Below, piece after piece: positions 52,950-61,654 of a DNA stretch of 64,000 bases. The position numbers and the translations under genes are program-made. The DNA is from an uncultured Eubacteriales bacterium (GTDB lineage: Bacteria > Bacillota > Clostridia > Lachnospirales > Lachnospiraceae): the NCBI GenBank assembly GCA_900314885.1, contig OMWY01000011.1, positions 1 through 64,000 on the forward strand, given 5' to 3'. How positions within the stretch are numbered: position 1 is the first letter of the stretch; each line of letters starts with the position of its first letter. The notes below the pieces were generated by a model. That model was not told the origin of the DNA and did no database searches. It worked only from the letters and a program-made list of their open reading frames with translations.

Positions 52950-54479
52950 TCACTTTGAAACATTATTTCCTTCTTCAGTGATTGCCTTGACAGCGCTCTC
53001 GACAGTTTTTCTGTTCGCAAGGAAATAACTCTCGCCGTCAACATCAGCGCGGCAGAAGTTATCGTCATAACCGTAATAAGTTACCTTCGAAGCCGAGCCG
53101 TTCTTAAGCTTGAATGATACGGTCAGTACCTCGTCAGTTCCTTTATATTTCTCGCTAGACCTGTCAGCTTCCCTGTCAATGGTAATCCCTATAATCTTAG
53201 AGTATATATCCGTGAAGGTGCTCTTGTCAACCTCTTTGCCGTCCCAAAAATATTTTGTTACGGTTTCATCGTCTGATGTTATCGATGATGAGGAGGTACC
53301 ATCGTCCACAGAGCTGCCGCTTGCGACTTCCTTGATAGACAGTTTATAAGCCTTTCCGCCGCAGGTTACATCCATAGAGCTAACATCCTTTATATTAATG
53401 AGCTCAACAAGAGAATTTACAACGTCCACACGATTCACATCGACAAGCTTAGATACAGCGTCAGCGCTCATTTCGTAGATACCGTTGTCGCCCTCAATCT
53501 GACAGTAATAGCTGCTGCCGAGAGAGTTCTCATTTCCAAAGCTTATGGAAAATGTCTTTAGCTCCTTTCTCTTTATAGCAGCGTCGGTTGAATTGTAGCC
53601 GGTCTCATCCTCATAATAAGACACAGTAAGCATAGAAGAAGGATTATCCAGGCCATACTTATCCTTTTCAGAATCCGTCGCCTTCCATGTGACGCAGTCA
53701 CCAAGGGTAAACGAACCATAATTGCCAAGCAGACTTGTGACCTTATCCTGGTCGGCAGCCATAATCCTGTCATACCCCTGCTTCAGTATCCACGGATCAC
53801 TTCCGGTTGTATCTATATCATTATCCGGTTCGTATGAGAGCTCAATATTTCCGTCCTTCTTCTCAATCAGAAGATCGGTTATATAATCAGTGGTTATAGA
53901 AGGTGTGGCAAGCTTAGCTATAAGATCGCTCTCGCTAATCTCGAAGGGACTTCTGAGCGATGTTCCACCCAGGTAAATGGTTGTCTCATCATTTATAGAA
54001 AAATACGTTCCATCAGCAGTCGGATTCTCGTCTCCTATATTAAGGGTAACAGACCCTGCTGTAGCGCATGAAAGAGTTACGGTAGCGTAGGGCTTAGCGA
54101 GTCCGTATGTCTCCATCTCGCCATTATCTATAACCTTATTGCTCTTATCGGCCCCAAGTACAGCCGAAATAATATCACTTATCTTGTCCCCGTCAAGAGG
54201 AAATGAACTGTCATCCTTTAGTGACCAGCTCTCACCATCCTTAACGGCAATCGCTGACAGACTCGCGGTCTCAAAGCTTACAGTATTTACCTCATCCTCA
54301 GAAAATGAAACAATCTTCTTATCCTCTTCCGAAAGGGTGGAGGCACTGCCTTCAGCTGACACCGCTGATGATGAGCTTCCCTCGTCGCTCTTTTTCTTCA
54401 TTGCTGTAACAGCATAGAGAGCGATGAGGATAGCGAGAATGAGCACGAGAATCAGGACATTTCTGCCTTTCTTCCCCAT
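52950..54479 (-). CDS. DUF4340 domain-containing membrane-anchored protein
   Basis: An N-terminal membrane helix (about residues 7-26) is followed by a Ser-rich spacer and an extracellular beta-rich region with SFSEDEVNTVSFE, LKDDSSFPLDGDKI, TVTLSCATAGSVTLNIGDENPTADGTYFSI (DUF4340 pattern). The family regularly accompanies GldG-type ABC systems. It starts one base after the GldG-like stop. The 509 residues are typical. The substrate of the system is unknown. Confidence 0.85.
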   Translation of the reverse strand: MGKKGRNVLILVLILAILIALYAVTAMKKKSDEGSSSSAVSAEGSASTLSEEDKKIVSFSEDEVNTVSFETASLSAIAVKDGESWSLKDDSSFPLDGDKISDIISAVLGADKSNKVIDNGEMETYGLAKPYATVTLSCATAGSVTLNIGDENPTADGTYFSINDETTIYLGGTSLRSPFEISESDLIAKLATPSITTDYITDLLIEKKDGNIELSYEPDNDIDTTGSDPWILKQGYDRIMAADQDKVTSLLGNYGSFTLGDCVTWKATDSEKDKYGLDNPSSMLTVSYYEDETGYNSTDAAIKRKELKTFSISFGNENSLGSSYYCQIEGDNGIYEMSADAVSKLVDVNRVDVVNSLVELINIKDVSSMDVTCGGKAYKLSIKEVASGSSVDDGTSSSSITSDDETVTKYFWDGKEVDKSTFTDIYSKIIGITIDREADRSSEKYKGTDEVLTVSFKLKNGSASKVTYYGYDDNFCRADVDGESYFLANRKTVESAVKAITEEGNNVSK

Positions 54480-54480
54480 A

Positions 54481-56025
54481 TCAGAGCCTCCTTCTCTTCA
54501 CAACTTCGATAGCGCCAAGACCGACTACGATTAGTGGAAGAAGAATTATCGTAAGGAACATAAGGAAGTTCTGAGTTGATGTAGGTATAGCGAGGTATTC
54601 CTGGGAGAAGCTCTTGGCAGGAACAGTCAGCTCACTGTCAGTCCTGTCAACTACATAGTTTACGCTGTCTGTGAAGAGGTCAAGGTTGCCCATAGATGAA
54701 TATCCTGTAAAATCAAGAGTTCCCTGACCGTTCATATCTATAGCGCTAGTAAGCGAAGATGAACTGTATACTATAAGGTGAGTCGTGCCATTGTCAACGC
54801 TCTCTTCAGCCGACATACCGATATAAAATGGTCCCGCTATATCCGCGTCTTCCTTCTTAAATGTACCGCTTGAAAGGTTTGTCTTTGAATAAGCGTTATC
54901 GCTCGTCTGAAGGAGTCCCGTAACCTTCACGCTGCTTCTTACTTCCACATCATCTGAAAGGCCGACAGCCTCAAAGAAGGCAAGAGGCTTATTATTGCTC
55001 GCTGTATTACTCGTAATATCGCTTGATAGCACAGAAGGATTGAGTACGTAGGAAATTCCGTTAATAGTCTTATCGGAATCAGGCTCCATGACAATTCCCG
55101 ATACAGTCTTTATGCCATAATATTCCAGAAGGCTCTCGAAATTTGTCATATCATTCGTAGTGTAAGCGCAGGTAATGACAGCATCACCGCCATTTTCAAG
55201 GTACTTCTTAATCATATCGGTCTCGGCAGTCGTGAAATCATTGACAGGAGCGTTTATGATAAGAGCCGAACAGCTTGCCGGGATTTCAGTCTCACTTACA
55301 GTCGCAAGCCCCTCTACATTTACATTCTGCTTCTTAAGGTAGCTGTTCGTGCTCTCTGAGAGGTCTGACTCGCCGTGTCCGGTCGTATAGTAGACGGTAG
55401 GAAGCGTTGTGCTCGTTACATACTGGATTGCGCTTGTTATCTGCCCCTCTACGTCATATCCCGAAAGCTTCTGCTGATATGTTGACTGGTCAAACGTAGT
55501 CTGGACAAGGTCATAGGCCGAGATGAACTTTGATCTGCCGTTTGTCTCATCAACTACAATAACAGAATTCTGAGAAACAGAGGTTGTTGTTGTATCTACG
55601 TATGTTTTTACAAAGTCAGGATATACGGTAGGGTCCTTATACTCTACCTTTACCTTCTTTGAAATCTTCGTAAACTCATCAATCATCTTGCTGATTCTTG
55701 TATCAGCGCCTGATTCACTCGCGAGAACATAGATATCTATATTGTCATCCAATTTCTTAAGAAGTCCCTTTGATGTATCGGTAAGAGTGTAGAGATTACC
55801 CTCTGTCATATCAGCCTGAATTCCAAGATTTGATACAACAAGGTTTAATACAATAACTACAGCTACCACAAATACGGTTATAAGGGTGGTATACCCGCCA
55901 TTTTTAAATACACGCTTTCTATACTCCGCGGATTTCTTTTCCGGAGTGCGGGCAGGCTTATTTTTCAAAGAAACTTCCTTATTCTTGTCCGCTTCGGAAG
56001 CTTCGTTTTTCTTAAATAATGACAT
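54481..56025 (-). CDS. GldG family ABC-associated protein
   Basis: The cytoplasmic N terminus is followed by a helix (about 45-66), a large extracellular GldG domain (LYTLTDTSKGLLKKLDDNIDIYVLA; YYTTGHGESDLSE; VITCAYTTND) and a C-terminal helix ending VVKRRRL. The layout matches the GldG proteins of gliding-type ABC systems, but gliding is not implied in Firmicutes. It lies between the permease and DUF4340. Confidence 0.88.
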   Translation of the reverse strand: MSLFKKNEASEADKNKEVSLKNKPARTPEKKSAEYRKRVFKNGGYTTLITVFVVAVVIVLNLVVSNLGIQADMTEGNLYTLTDTSKGLLKKLDDNIDIYVLASESGADTRISKMIDEFTKISKKVKVEYKDPTVYPDFVKTYVDTTTTSVSQNSVIVVDETNGRSKFISAYDLVQTTFDQSTYQQKLSGYDVEGQITSAIQYVTSTTLPTVYYTTGHGESDLSESTNSYLKKQNVNVEGLATVSETEIPASCSALIINAPVNDFTTAETDMIKKYLENGGDAVITCAYTTNDMTNFESLLEYYGIKTVSGIVMEPDSDKTINGISYVLNPSVLSSDITSNTASNNKPLAFFEAVGLSDDVEVRSSVKVTGLLQTSDNAYSKTNLSSGTFKKEDADIAGPFYIGMSAEESVDNGTTHLIVYSSSSLTSAIDMNGQGTLDFTGYSSMGNLDLFTDSVNYVVDRTDSELTVPAKSFSQEYLAIPTSTQNFLMFLTIILLPLIVVGLGAIEVVKRRRL

Positions 56026-56040
56026 CCTTCTCTCCTTTCA

Positions 56041-56904
56041 TTAACTCCAGCGTCTCTTCTTTATTACCTGAACTGACAGGAAGACAAAGATGAACGTGAA
56101 ACTTATCATATAAACAATATTTGACAGATCAATTATTCCGTTTGTAAATGTGGTGAATCTGTCCGTTATTGAAAGGAAATTACCGAAGTTGGCAACCAGG
56201 TTATCATATACCCCATTCTTAGCCACATAGAGCACGATTGCCACTGCTTCGCAGATGCCAAAGCCCGCGGCTGAAAGAAGTACATTTTTAACTATATAGT
56301 AAATGATGAGCCAGAGGATCGCCAATAATACGGTAATGAAAATAAAGGCTGACTTGTTATCGCTTGGAAGCATGCCCGTAAGCGATGTAATAAAATAGAG
56401 AATTATCGTCGCAATAAACGAAACAACCGCCGATACCATCTGGTTTTCACAACAGGTCGAGACAAAAAGGCCGAGTGAAATAAAGGCCATACCTTCAAGC
56501 GTAAATCCGAAGATTGTGGCATAGGCCGTACCAAGGCTGACATTTCCATACGCCTTCATAATCAGAGGATAGAAGCATATTACCGCGATTCCGATTAAAA
56601 ATACGGTGATTGTAGCAAAAAACTTGCCAAGGACAATCTTCTCAACCGTAACCGGACTCGTGAGCAGGAGCTGGTCTGTCTTCTGGTGACGTTCCTCCGC
56701 CATAACCCTCATGGTAATTACCGGCGTCAGTATGAAGAATATAAATGATACGCTTCTCAGAGTATACTCAAAATTAGCATATGAGTTCATTATATTATAG
56801 GCTGAAAAGTAAATGCCTATTATTATAAGGAAAAACGCTATGAAAGCGTATCCTATAAATGAAGTAAAGTAGCCCTTAAGCTCCTTTTTATAAATCGCTT
56901 TCAT
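56041..56904 (-). CDS. ABC transporter permease (GldF/ABC-2 type)
   Basis: Six membrane helices are visible in 287 residues, with the ABC-2 block FILTPVITMRVMAEERHQKTDQLLLTSPVTVEKIVLGKF (residue region 57-96). It pairs with the ATPase gene, overlapping it by 17 bases, and with the downstream GldG-like gene. Confidence 0.9.
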   Translation of the reverse strand: MKAIYKKELKGYFTSFIGYAFIAFFLIIIGIYFSAYNIMNSYANFEYTLRSVSFIFFILTPVITMRVMAEERHQKTDQLLLTSPVTVEKIVLGKFFATITVFLIGIAVICFYPLIMKAYGNVSLGTAYATIFGFTLEGMAFISLGLFVSTCCENQMVSAVVSFIATIILYFITSLTGMLPSDNKSAFIFITVLLAILWLIIYYIVKNVLLSAAGFGICEAVAIVLYVAKNGVYDNLVANFGNFLSITDRFTTFTNGIIDLSNIVYMISFTFIFVFLSVQVIKKRRWS

Positions 56905-57916
56905 CTTTTTCCTCCTCTTTGCTTATTTCATCCTTGTTGATCTCATCAGCGCTCGCTAGAATCTTCCTCTTCTTCCCGGTCCTTGCGGCATTATCGGTGA
57001 GCTCGATAAATACCTCCTCAAGAGAACGGTTCTCATGGTGCATATCATACATTACAAGGTTATTTTCCGCACACGCCTTGAAAATATCAGGACGAGGATC
57101 ATTTTCACCTTCAGCGGTAATAAGGAGCTTCACATGACCGCCCATATCGGAATCGACGGTAATTTCCTTAATTCCATCCACAGAATCAAGTGCTCTCATT
57201 ACATCGCCCTGCTCTCCCTCTATCTCAACATGGATAAGAGCGTTCTTCTCCATCTGCCTTGCAAGGTTCTCAGGGGTATCCTCAGCGACAAGCTTCCCCT
57301 TATTTATAATAATAACCTCATCACAGATAGCGGCTATCTCTGAGAGAATATGCGAACTGATCATGATAGTATGGTCCTTCGCCAGATTCCTTACAAGCTG
57401 CCTCATCTCAATAATCTGCTTAGGGTCAAGACCTACTGTAGGCTCATCAAGTATAAGAGCCTTAGGGTTGCCAAGAAGCGCCTGGGCAAGACCTACTCTC
57501 TGACGATATCCCTTTGACAGGTGCTTTATAAGGCGTCCCCTTACGTCGGCAGTACGGGTCAGATTCAGAGCCCTCGTGACCTGGCCTTCCACTTCATCCT
57601 TGGGAACTCCCTTAAGCTCAGCTCCAAAACGGAGATATTCATCAACTGTCATGTCCGGATATACAGGCGGAATCTCAGGCAGGTATCCGACCGCCTTCTT
57701 CGCCGCCTCCGGCTCCTCCAAGATGTCATGGCCATCTACTATTACTGTGCCTTCTGTAGCTGAAATGTAGCCCGTTATAATATTCATAACGGTACTCTTA
57801 CCGGCTCCGTTAGGCCCAAGGAATCCGAAGACCTTGCCATCTTCAATTGAGAATGACAGATGATCCACGGCGAGATTGCCATCGTAGCTTTTCACAAGAT
57901 CCTTTACTTCTATCAA
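56888..57916 (-). CDS. ABC transporter ATP-binding protein (GldA-type)
   Basis: The ATPase has Walker A GPNGAGKST (about residues 35-43), signature LSKGYRQRVGLAQAL, Walker B ALILDEPTVGLD and H-loop MISSHILSE. The 342 residues include a C-terminal domain typical of ABC-2 exporters. The start is TTG with GGGAGG eight bases upstream. It heads the operon of permease, GldG-like, DUF4340, rhodanese-TtcA and ThrE. Confidence 0.93.
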   Translation of the reverse strand: MIEVKDLVKSYDGNLAVDHLSFSIEDGKVFGFLGPNGAGKSTVMNIITGYISATEGTVIVDGHDILEEPEAAKKAVGYLPEIPPVYPDMTVDEYLRFGAELKGVPKDEVEGQVTRALNLTRTADVRGRLIKHLSKGYRQRVGLAQALLGNPKALILDEPTVGLDPKQIIEMRQLVRNLAKDHTIMISSHILSEIAAICDEVIIINKGKLVAEDTPENLARQMEKNALIHVEIEGEQGDVMRALDSVDGIKEITVDSDMGGHVKLLITAEGENDPRPDIFKACAENNLVMYDMHHENRSLEEVFIELTDNAARTGKKRKILASADEINKDEISKEEEKDESDL

Positions 57917-57985
57917 AGCTATAGCCTCCCATGTTTCTTTCTATGTTTATACCGCTTACGCGATATATGAATGCCACAGACTATG

Positions 57986-58014
57986 ATAATACGTAATAGT
58001 GAAGAAAATGTGAA
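57986..58014 (-). promoter_or_regulatory. Sigma-A promoter of the Gld-type ABC operon
   Basis: Minus strand: TTCACA (58014-58009), 17-bp spacer, TATTAT (57991-57986), about 70 bp above the ATPase TTG start. Both boxes match five of six positions. Confidence 0.55.
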
Positions 58015-58028
58015 ATCCCGGAAATTTC

Positions 58029-58493
58029 TCAATATTCTATAGCGTATATAAAGCATATCGGGTATCTGACGTAGTCTATCTCAAGTGATTTATCGGTGTC
58101 ATCGATATCCGTAAGCGACCCGCTTATCCATCGGTAATTGCCGCGGATTCCGTCATTCTTAAGCATTTCCTGCTCGCTGTTACGTTCAAAGAAGAGTATG
58201 GATATCACAAAGAGTCCCTTGCGCTCCGTCTTCTTAGGCGGCAACTCGCGCAAGCTCTCATGGAGCGCCCGGATCTTCCCATCAAGCTCTGTCGATAGCT
58301 CATCAGATATTTCGGCCGGATGAACAGTATCCACGGTTTCTTCGTCCATACGTTCATCAAAGCCCGAAAGTGCGTCAAAGGGCATGAAGAGCTTTGCCCG
58401 TTTTGACCGCGGCATCTTCTGATGCCTTACAGAGAAGTCGTCATTTATATGCTCGGGACGCTTTTTATTAATTATCGCCCTATAGTCTGTCAT
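58029..58493 (-). CDS. YolD-like family protein, partner of the Y-family polymerase
   Basis: The 154-residue protein carries the YolD-like marker KLFMPFDALSGFDE near residue 35 and ends in a short beta domain (YRWISGSLTDIDDTDKSLEID). YolD-like genes are partners of UvrX-type Y-family polymerases in Firmicutes. Its ATG overlaps the polymerase stop by four bases, which supports the pairing. Its own role is not known. The central part is lysine-rich and helical. Confidence 0.75.
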   Translation of the reverse strand: MTDYRAIINKKRPEHINDDFSVRHQKMPRSKRAKLFMPFDALSGFDERMDEETVDTVHPAEISDELSTELDGKIRALHESLRELPPKKTERKGLFVISILFFERNSEQEMLKNDGIRGNYRWISGSLTDIDDTDKSLEIDYVRYPICFIYAIEY

Positions 58494-59869
58494 GATCTGT
58501 GTCCTCCGATCTGCTTATTTCTTGTTATCGTCATGGCGCCGTCACTTAAGTTCATGCCGCGGAGCAGGGAATTCGCCCCATACTTTGCTCTCACCGAAAG
58601 CACTGCCTGTTCGAGTTTTTTCTCTTTTTCAAGTTTATCATAATCATGGAAGATGTCAAACTGGTAATTTATCGCATCCTCCGGCATTACGTTATTCAGC
58701 GTTACGAAAATGCGCCGTATCTGAAGCCCCGGCTTTGTTATGCGGGCATACAGGCGGCCTGCCGTATCAATAATCACGGAAGCGTACGAAATATAGGTAC
58801 CGAAGCGCTCCGTGCCGTATGAATATCCGGGTACTGTTTTTCCATAGTAGTTTAGCTTCTTTTCACCTTCATAATCGGGAGAGCATATCTCATAACCGAT
58901 ATACATGGTCATGGAATCACTCGCCAGATGCTCTCCTATAAGCTGCAGCGCCAATATTTCCGCCTGTTCTTTCACCGCAAGAAGGGCCATATCATAGTCG
59001 TAAGGCCTTGGAAGTACCTGGCCGTTAGAAAGCGAACGGTTTCCGGTATGATAGCTCTTTATATCCTCCATAGTGCACGACTCGAGCCCCCACGCGTGAT
59101 CTATAATAAGCTCACCATTTACGCCAAAGAGCTCATAAAAAAGCTCTTCGTTCTTGAGGGACATATTCGCGATATCTCCCATGGTGTACATGCCGTGCTT
59201 ATAAAGCTTCCTTGAGATGCCACCCGCTATCTGCCAGAAGTCGGTTATCGGCATATGGCCCCATAGGAGCTTGCGGTATTCTTCCTCATTAAGGGAGGCT
59301 ATGCGCACCCCGTTCTCATCGGCAGGTAGGTGCTTCGCAACTATGTCCATGGCGATTTTCGACAGGTAGAGGTTGTTGCCGATTCCACACGTCGCGGTTA
59401 TTCCCGTTTCCTTTAAAATGTCCTTAACGACCATCATGGCAAGCGAAGCCGGTGACATGGCATAGAGCTCCTTATATGGTTCTATGTCAATAAATACCTC
59501 GTCCACGGAATACACATGAATATCTTCAGCCGAAAAATATTGCAGATATACGGAATACACCCTGGCGGAATACTCTATATACCTTGACATATGGGGGCAG
59601 GCTATAATGTAGTCTATATGTCGCCCGAGTCTCGCCTCGGCAAGCTTTATCTTCTCCTTCGCCTCATAGAGCCTCGGTCTTCCCGGAACACCGAGCGCCT
59701 TAAGAGAAGGCGACACGGCGAGGCAAATGGTGCCGTCGGTCCTTGACTCATCAGCTACAAGAAGGTTAGCCGTGAGCGGGTCGAGGCCTCTAGTGACGCA
59801 CTCTACCGAGGCGTAAAATGACTTCAGGTCTATGGCAAGAAATAAATGATCCCTACTGTTCTCATTCAT
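58490..59869 (-). CDS. Y-family DNA polymerase (UmuC/UvrX type)
   Basis: This is an error-prone translesion polymerase. The metal ligands are in AIDLKSFYASVE (Asp13 region) and YSVDEVFIDI (near residue 118). The palm and fingers (RTDGTICLAVSPSLKALGV), helix-hairpin-helix (LYKHGMYTMGDIANM) and little-finger region follow. The 459 residues suit UvrX rather than DinB. It is co-transcribed with a YolD-like gene. Its promoter is TTGACA-17-TAAAAT with a palindrome in the spacer. Confidence 0.92.
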   Translation of the reverse strand: MNENSRDHLFLAIDLKSFYASVECVTRGLDPLTANLLVADESRTDGTICLAVSPSLKALGVPGRPRLYEAKEKIKLAEARLGRHIDYIIACPHMSRYIEYSARVYSVYLQYFSAEDIHVYSVDEVFIDIEPYKELYAMSPASLAMMVVKDILKETGITATCGIGNNLYLSKIAMDIVAKHLPADENGVRIASLNEEEYRKLLWGHMPITDFWQIAGGISRKLYKHGMYTMGDIANMSLKNEELFYELFGVNGELIIDHAWGLESCTMEDIKSYHTGNRSLSNGQVLPRPYDYDMALLAVKEQAEILALQLIGEHLASDSMTMYIGYEICSPDYEGEKKLNYYGKTVPGYSYGTERFGTYISYASVIIDTAGRLYARITKPGLQIRRIFVTLNNVMPEDAINYQFDIFHDYDKLEKEKKLEQAVLSVRAKYGANSLLRGMNLSDGAMTITRNKQIGGHRS

Positions 59870-59912
59870 GCTTCCTCACAAATTCCACTGAATAAATATC
59901 TTCTTACACGGT

Positions 59913-59941
59913 ATTTTAGCATAGAAATATTATGCTGTCAA
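59913..59941 (-). promoter_or_regulatory. Promoter of the UvrX-type operon with an operator-like palindrome
   Basis: Minus strand: TTGACA (59941-59936), 17-bp spacer, TAAAAT (59918-59913). The spacer holds AGCATA and TATGCT as an inverted repeat separated by seven bases, the right place for a repressor. No Gram-positive LexA box (GAACnnnnGTTC) is present. Confidence 0.75.
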
Positions 59942-60002
59942 CCCTGTTTTCGCAAAATATGTGTAGTATTATTATTCATTTGATCATTTATTACAATAGC
60001 TA

Positions 60003-60031
60003 TGGAAAAATTTACAGGGATTTGATATAAT
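60003..60031 (+). promoter_or_regulatory. Promoter of the GT2-TPR gene
   Basis: TGGAAA (60003-60008), 17-bp spacer, TATAAT (60026-60031) with the TGn extension (TGATATAAT). About 33 bp above the ATG at 60064. Confidence 0.55.
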
Positions 60032-60063
60032 TGCTATTAAAAGAAAAGAAAGAGGGTATTACC

Positions 60064-61200
60064 ATGGAGCTTTCTGTTTGTATGCTTGTGAAAGATCACG
60101 CAGCACAGCTTACTGAGTCGCTACCTGCGATAAAGGATGCCTTTGGGCATTTTGGTGATGAGGTTGAACTTGTAATTACGGACCTTGGATCGACAGACGG
60201 CTCAATCGAGCTTGAGCGGCTGTTTACCGATAAGGTTTTCCCCTATAATTACCGGGGAGATATTTCCTCTGCCGGAAATTACTGCGTAAAAAAAGCCGAG
60301 AGCGACAGAATTCTGTTCTTAAACCCTGAAGATAAGCTTAAATTCATATCCGATGAAAAATACAGGGCTTTATTGGCTCAGATTGATTCTCTTCCTATGT
60401 CCGTAGGAAGGATAATGGTGTATAACACCTACCTTAAGGATGACGTTAAAATGCAGTACCCTGATAACTCTCCGCGCATTTTCAACAGGCAGAATATGAT
60501 TTTTAAAGGAAAAAAATCTGCTGTCTTGCAGTACAAATCAAAGACAGGCAAGGGCGGGAGTCAGGTTACATATTATTCCACCGAAATAATGACCGACAGA
60601 TACATTCCAAAGCTTACAAGTGAAGAAAAGGCGCGCGAAACCGCCTATAACAATACCATAAAAATAGCCGACACCGTTATAGAGAAAGAGACACCAAAAA
60701 AATATTATGACCTTGGCAAGACCGAATATGTCTGTGGTGAGTACAATGACTGCTTCAGATACCTGCTTCACGCCATGGAGCTCTTTACCGATAAGGATTA
60801 CATGAATACATGGTATCTGGAAGATTTGCTTAATACTCTCGCTTATTCCTCAATGAAAATAAAGCGAGAGAACGATGCCCTCAAGGTTTTGACAAGGGCA
60901 AGCGATTTGGAGACAGAATTAAAGCAATCCGCTGATTTTATGTTTGTATATGGGCTTCTCCAGATGAATACCGCGCATTTTAAGGACGCTGTTAACACCT
61001 TCATAAAGGCCACAAAATTACCGGCATCAAGAACTGCCGGAACAAATTCATTTATGGCATTTTATAACGCCGGAGTGATTTGCGAGGTTACAGGCGACGC
61101 AGACAGAGCCACCGCCTTTTATGAGAAATGCGGAGATTATAAACCGGCACTTGAGGGGCTGGAACGACTGAAAGATCAAGACGAAAAAGCAGGTGGCTGA
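60064..61200 (+). CDS. Glycosyltransferase family 2-like protein with TPR domain
   Basis: The 378 residues start with a GT-A fold typical of family 2: ELSVCMLVKDHA, VITDLGSTDGS (about residues 38-48), SSAGNYCVKKAESDRILFLNPEDKL, where NPED stands at the position of the usual DxD. The C-terminal half (from about 200) is a TPR array (YDLGKTEYVCGEYNDCFRYLLHAMEL and further repeats). Such proteins often modify surface structures or peptides, but the substrate cannot be told. The ATG at 60064 has GAGGG upstream; the TTG-led longer frame from 60031 has no SD. It stands alone. Confidence 0.82.
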   Translation: MELSVCMLVKDHAAQLTESLPAIKDAFGHFGDEVELVITDLGSTDGSIELERLFTDKVFPYNYRGDISSAGNYCVKKAESDRILFLNPEDKLKFISDEKYRALLAQIDSLPMSVGRIMVYNTYLKDDVKMQYPDNSPRIFNRQNMIFKGKKSAVLQYKSKTGKGGSQVTYYSTEIMTDRYIPKLTSEEKARETAYNNTIKIADTVIEKETPKKYYDLGKTEYVCGEYNDCFRYLLHAMELFTDKDYMNTWYLEDLLNTLAYSSMKIKRENDALKVLTRASDLETELKQSADFMFVYGLLQMNTAHFKDAVNTFIKATKLPASRTAGTNSFMAFYNAGVICEVTGDADRATAFYEKCGDYKPALEGLERLKDQDEKAGG

Positions 61201-61217
61201 TACCACCTGCTTTTTAT
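61184..61217. terminator. Bidirectional intrinsic terminator
   Basis: AAAAAGCAGGTGG and CCACCTGCTTTTT flank a six-base loop that contains the stop codon of the GT2-TPR gene. T-tracts exist on both sides, so it can also serve the convergent gene ending at 61217. Confidence 0.85.
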
Positions 61218-61546
61218 TACTCATCTTCTTTTTTTTCTGCTGAATCAGAATCTTCCTTCTCATCATCGCTGTTGAAGAAGTCATCATCGTAATCTGCGTC
61301 AAAGTCATCGTCGAAATCTTCGAGTCTGTCAGGAATGAAAAAATAGTATACAGCATACGCGATTGCGGCAACGCACGCTATAGCACCGATAATGGCAAGC
61401 ACTATGACAAGAGGGCTTGTCTTCCTATCTTCCTCGCTCTTCTTGGATGGAAGTACGCAGACAGTTTTCGCATTGTCAATCATGCTTCCAACATTTCCCT
61501 TCTGGGTCTTAAGAAACTCCTTAAACTTTTCGTATGTCTCGTCCAT
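61217..61546 (-). CDS. Small single-pass membrane protein with acidic tail, unknown
   Basis: The 109-residue protein starts MDETYEKFKEFLKTQKG, has one membrane helix (about residues 46-68) and a very acidic C-terminal tail (DFDDDFDADYDDDFF). The ATG at 61546 is set by AAGGAGCGGG upstream. It is not recognised. It has its own promoter and lies between the GT2-TPR gene and pcrA on the minus strand. Confidence 0.7.
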   Translation of the reverse strand: MDETYEKFKEFLKTQKGNVGSMIDNAKTVCVLPSKKSEEDRKTSPLVIVLAIIGAIACVAAIAYAVYYFFIPDRLEDFDDDFDADYDDDFFNSDDEKEDSDSAEKKEDE

Positions 61547-61606
61547 AGTGTCCCGCTCCTTTTCATAATCTATTATCATTCGCTTCAGCGAATAGGTTCT
61601 AGTACA

Positions 61607-61635
61607 AGAATAACACATTGACTTATTATTTACAA
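61607..61635 (-). promoter_or_regulatory. Promoter of the small membrane protein gene
   Basis: Minus strand: TTGTAA (61635-61630), 17-bp spacer, TATTCT (61612-61607), about 60 bp above the ATG at 61546. Confidence 0.55.
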
Positions 61636-61654
61636 GAGATAATATAAAGTTTTT

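Noticed and set aside
59869..60063. LexA box upstream of the UvrX-type polymerase
   Set aside because: No GAACnnnnGTTC-like site was found between the two divergent genes; only the AGCATA/TATGCT repeat.
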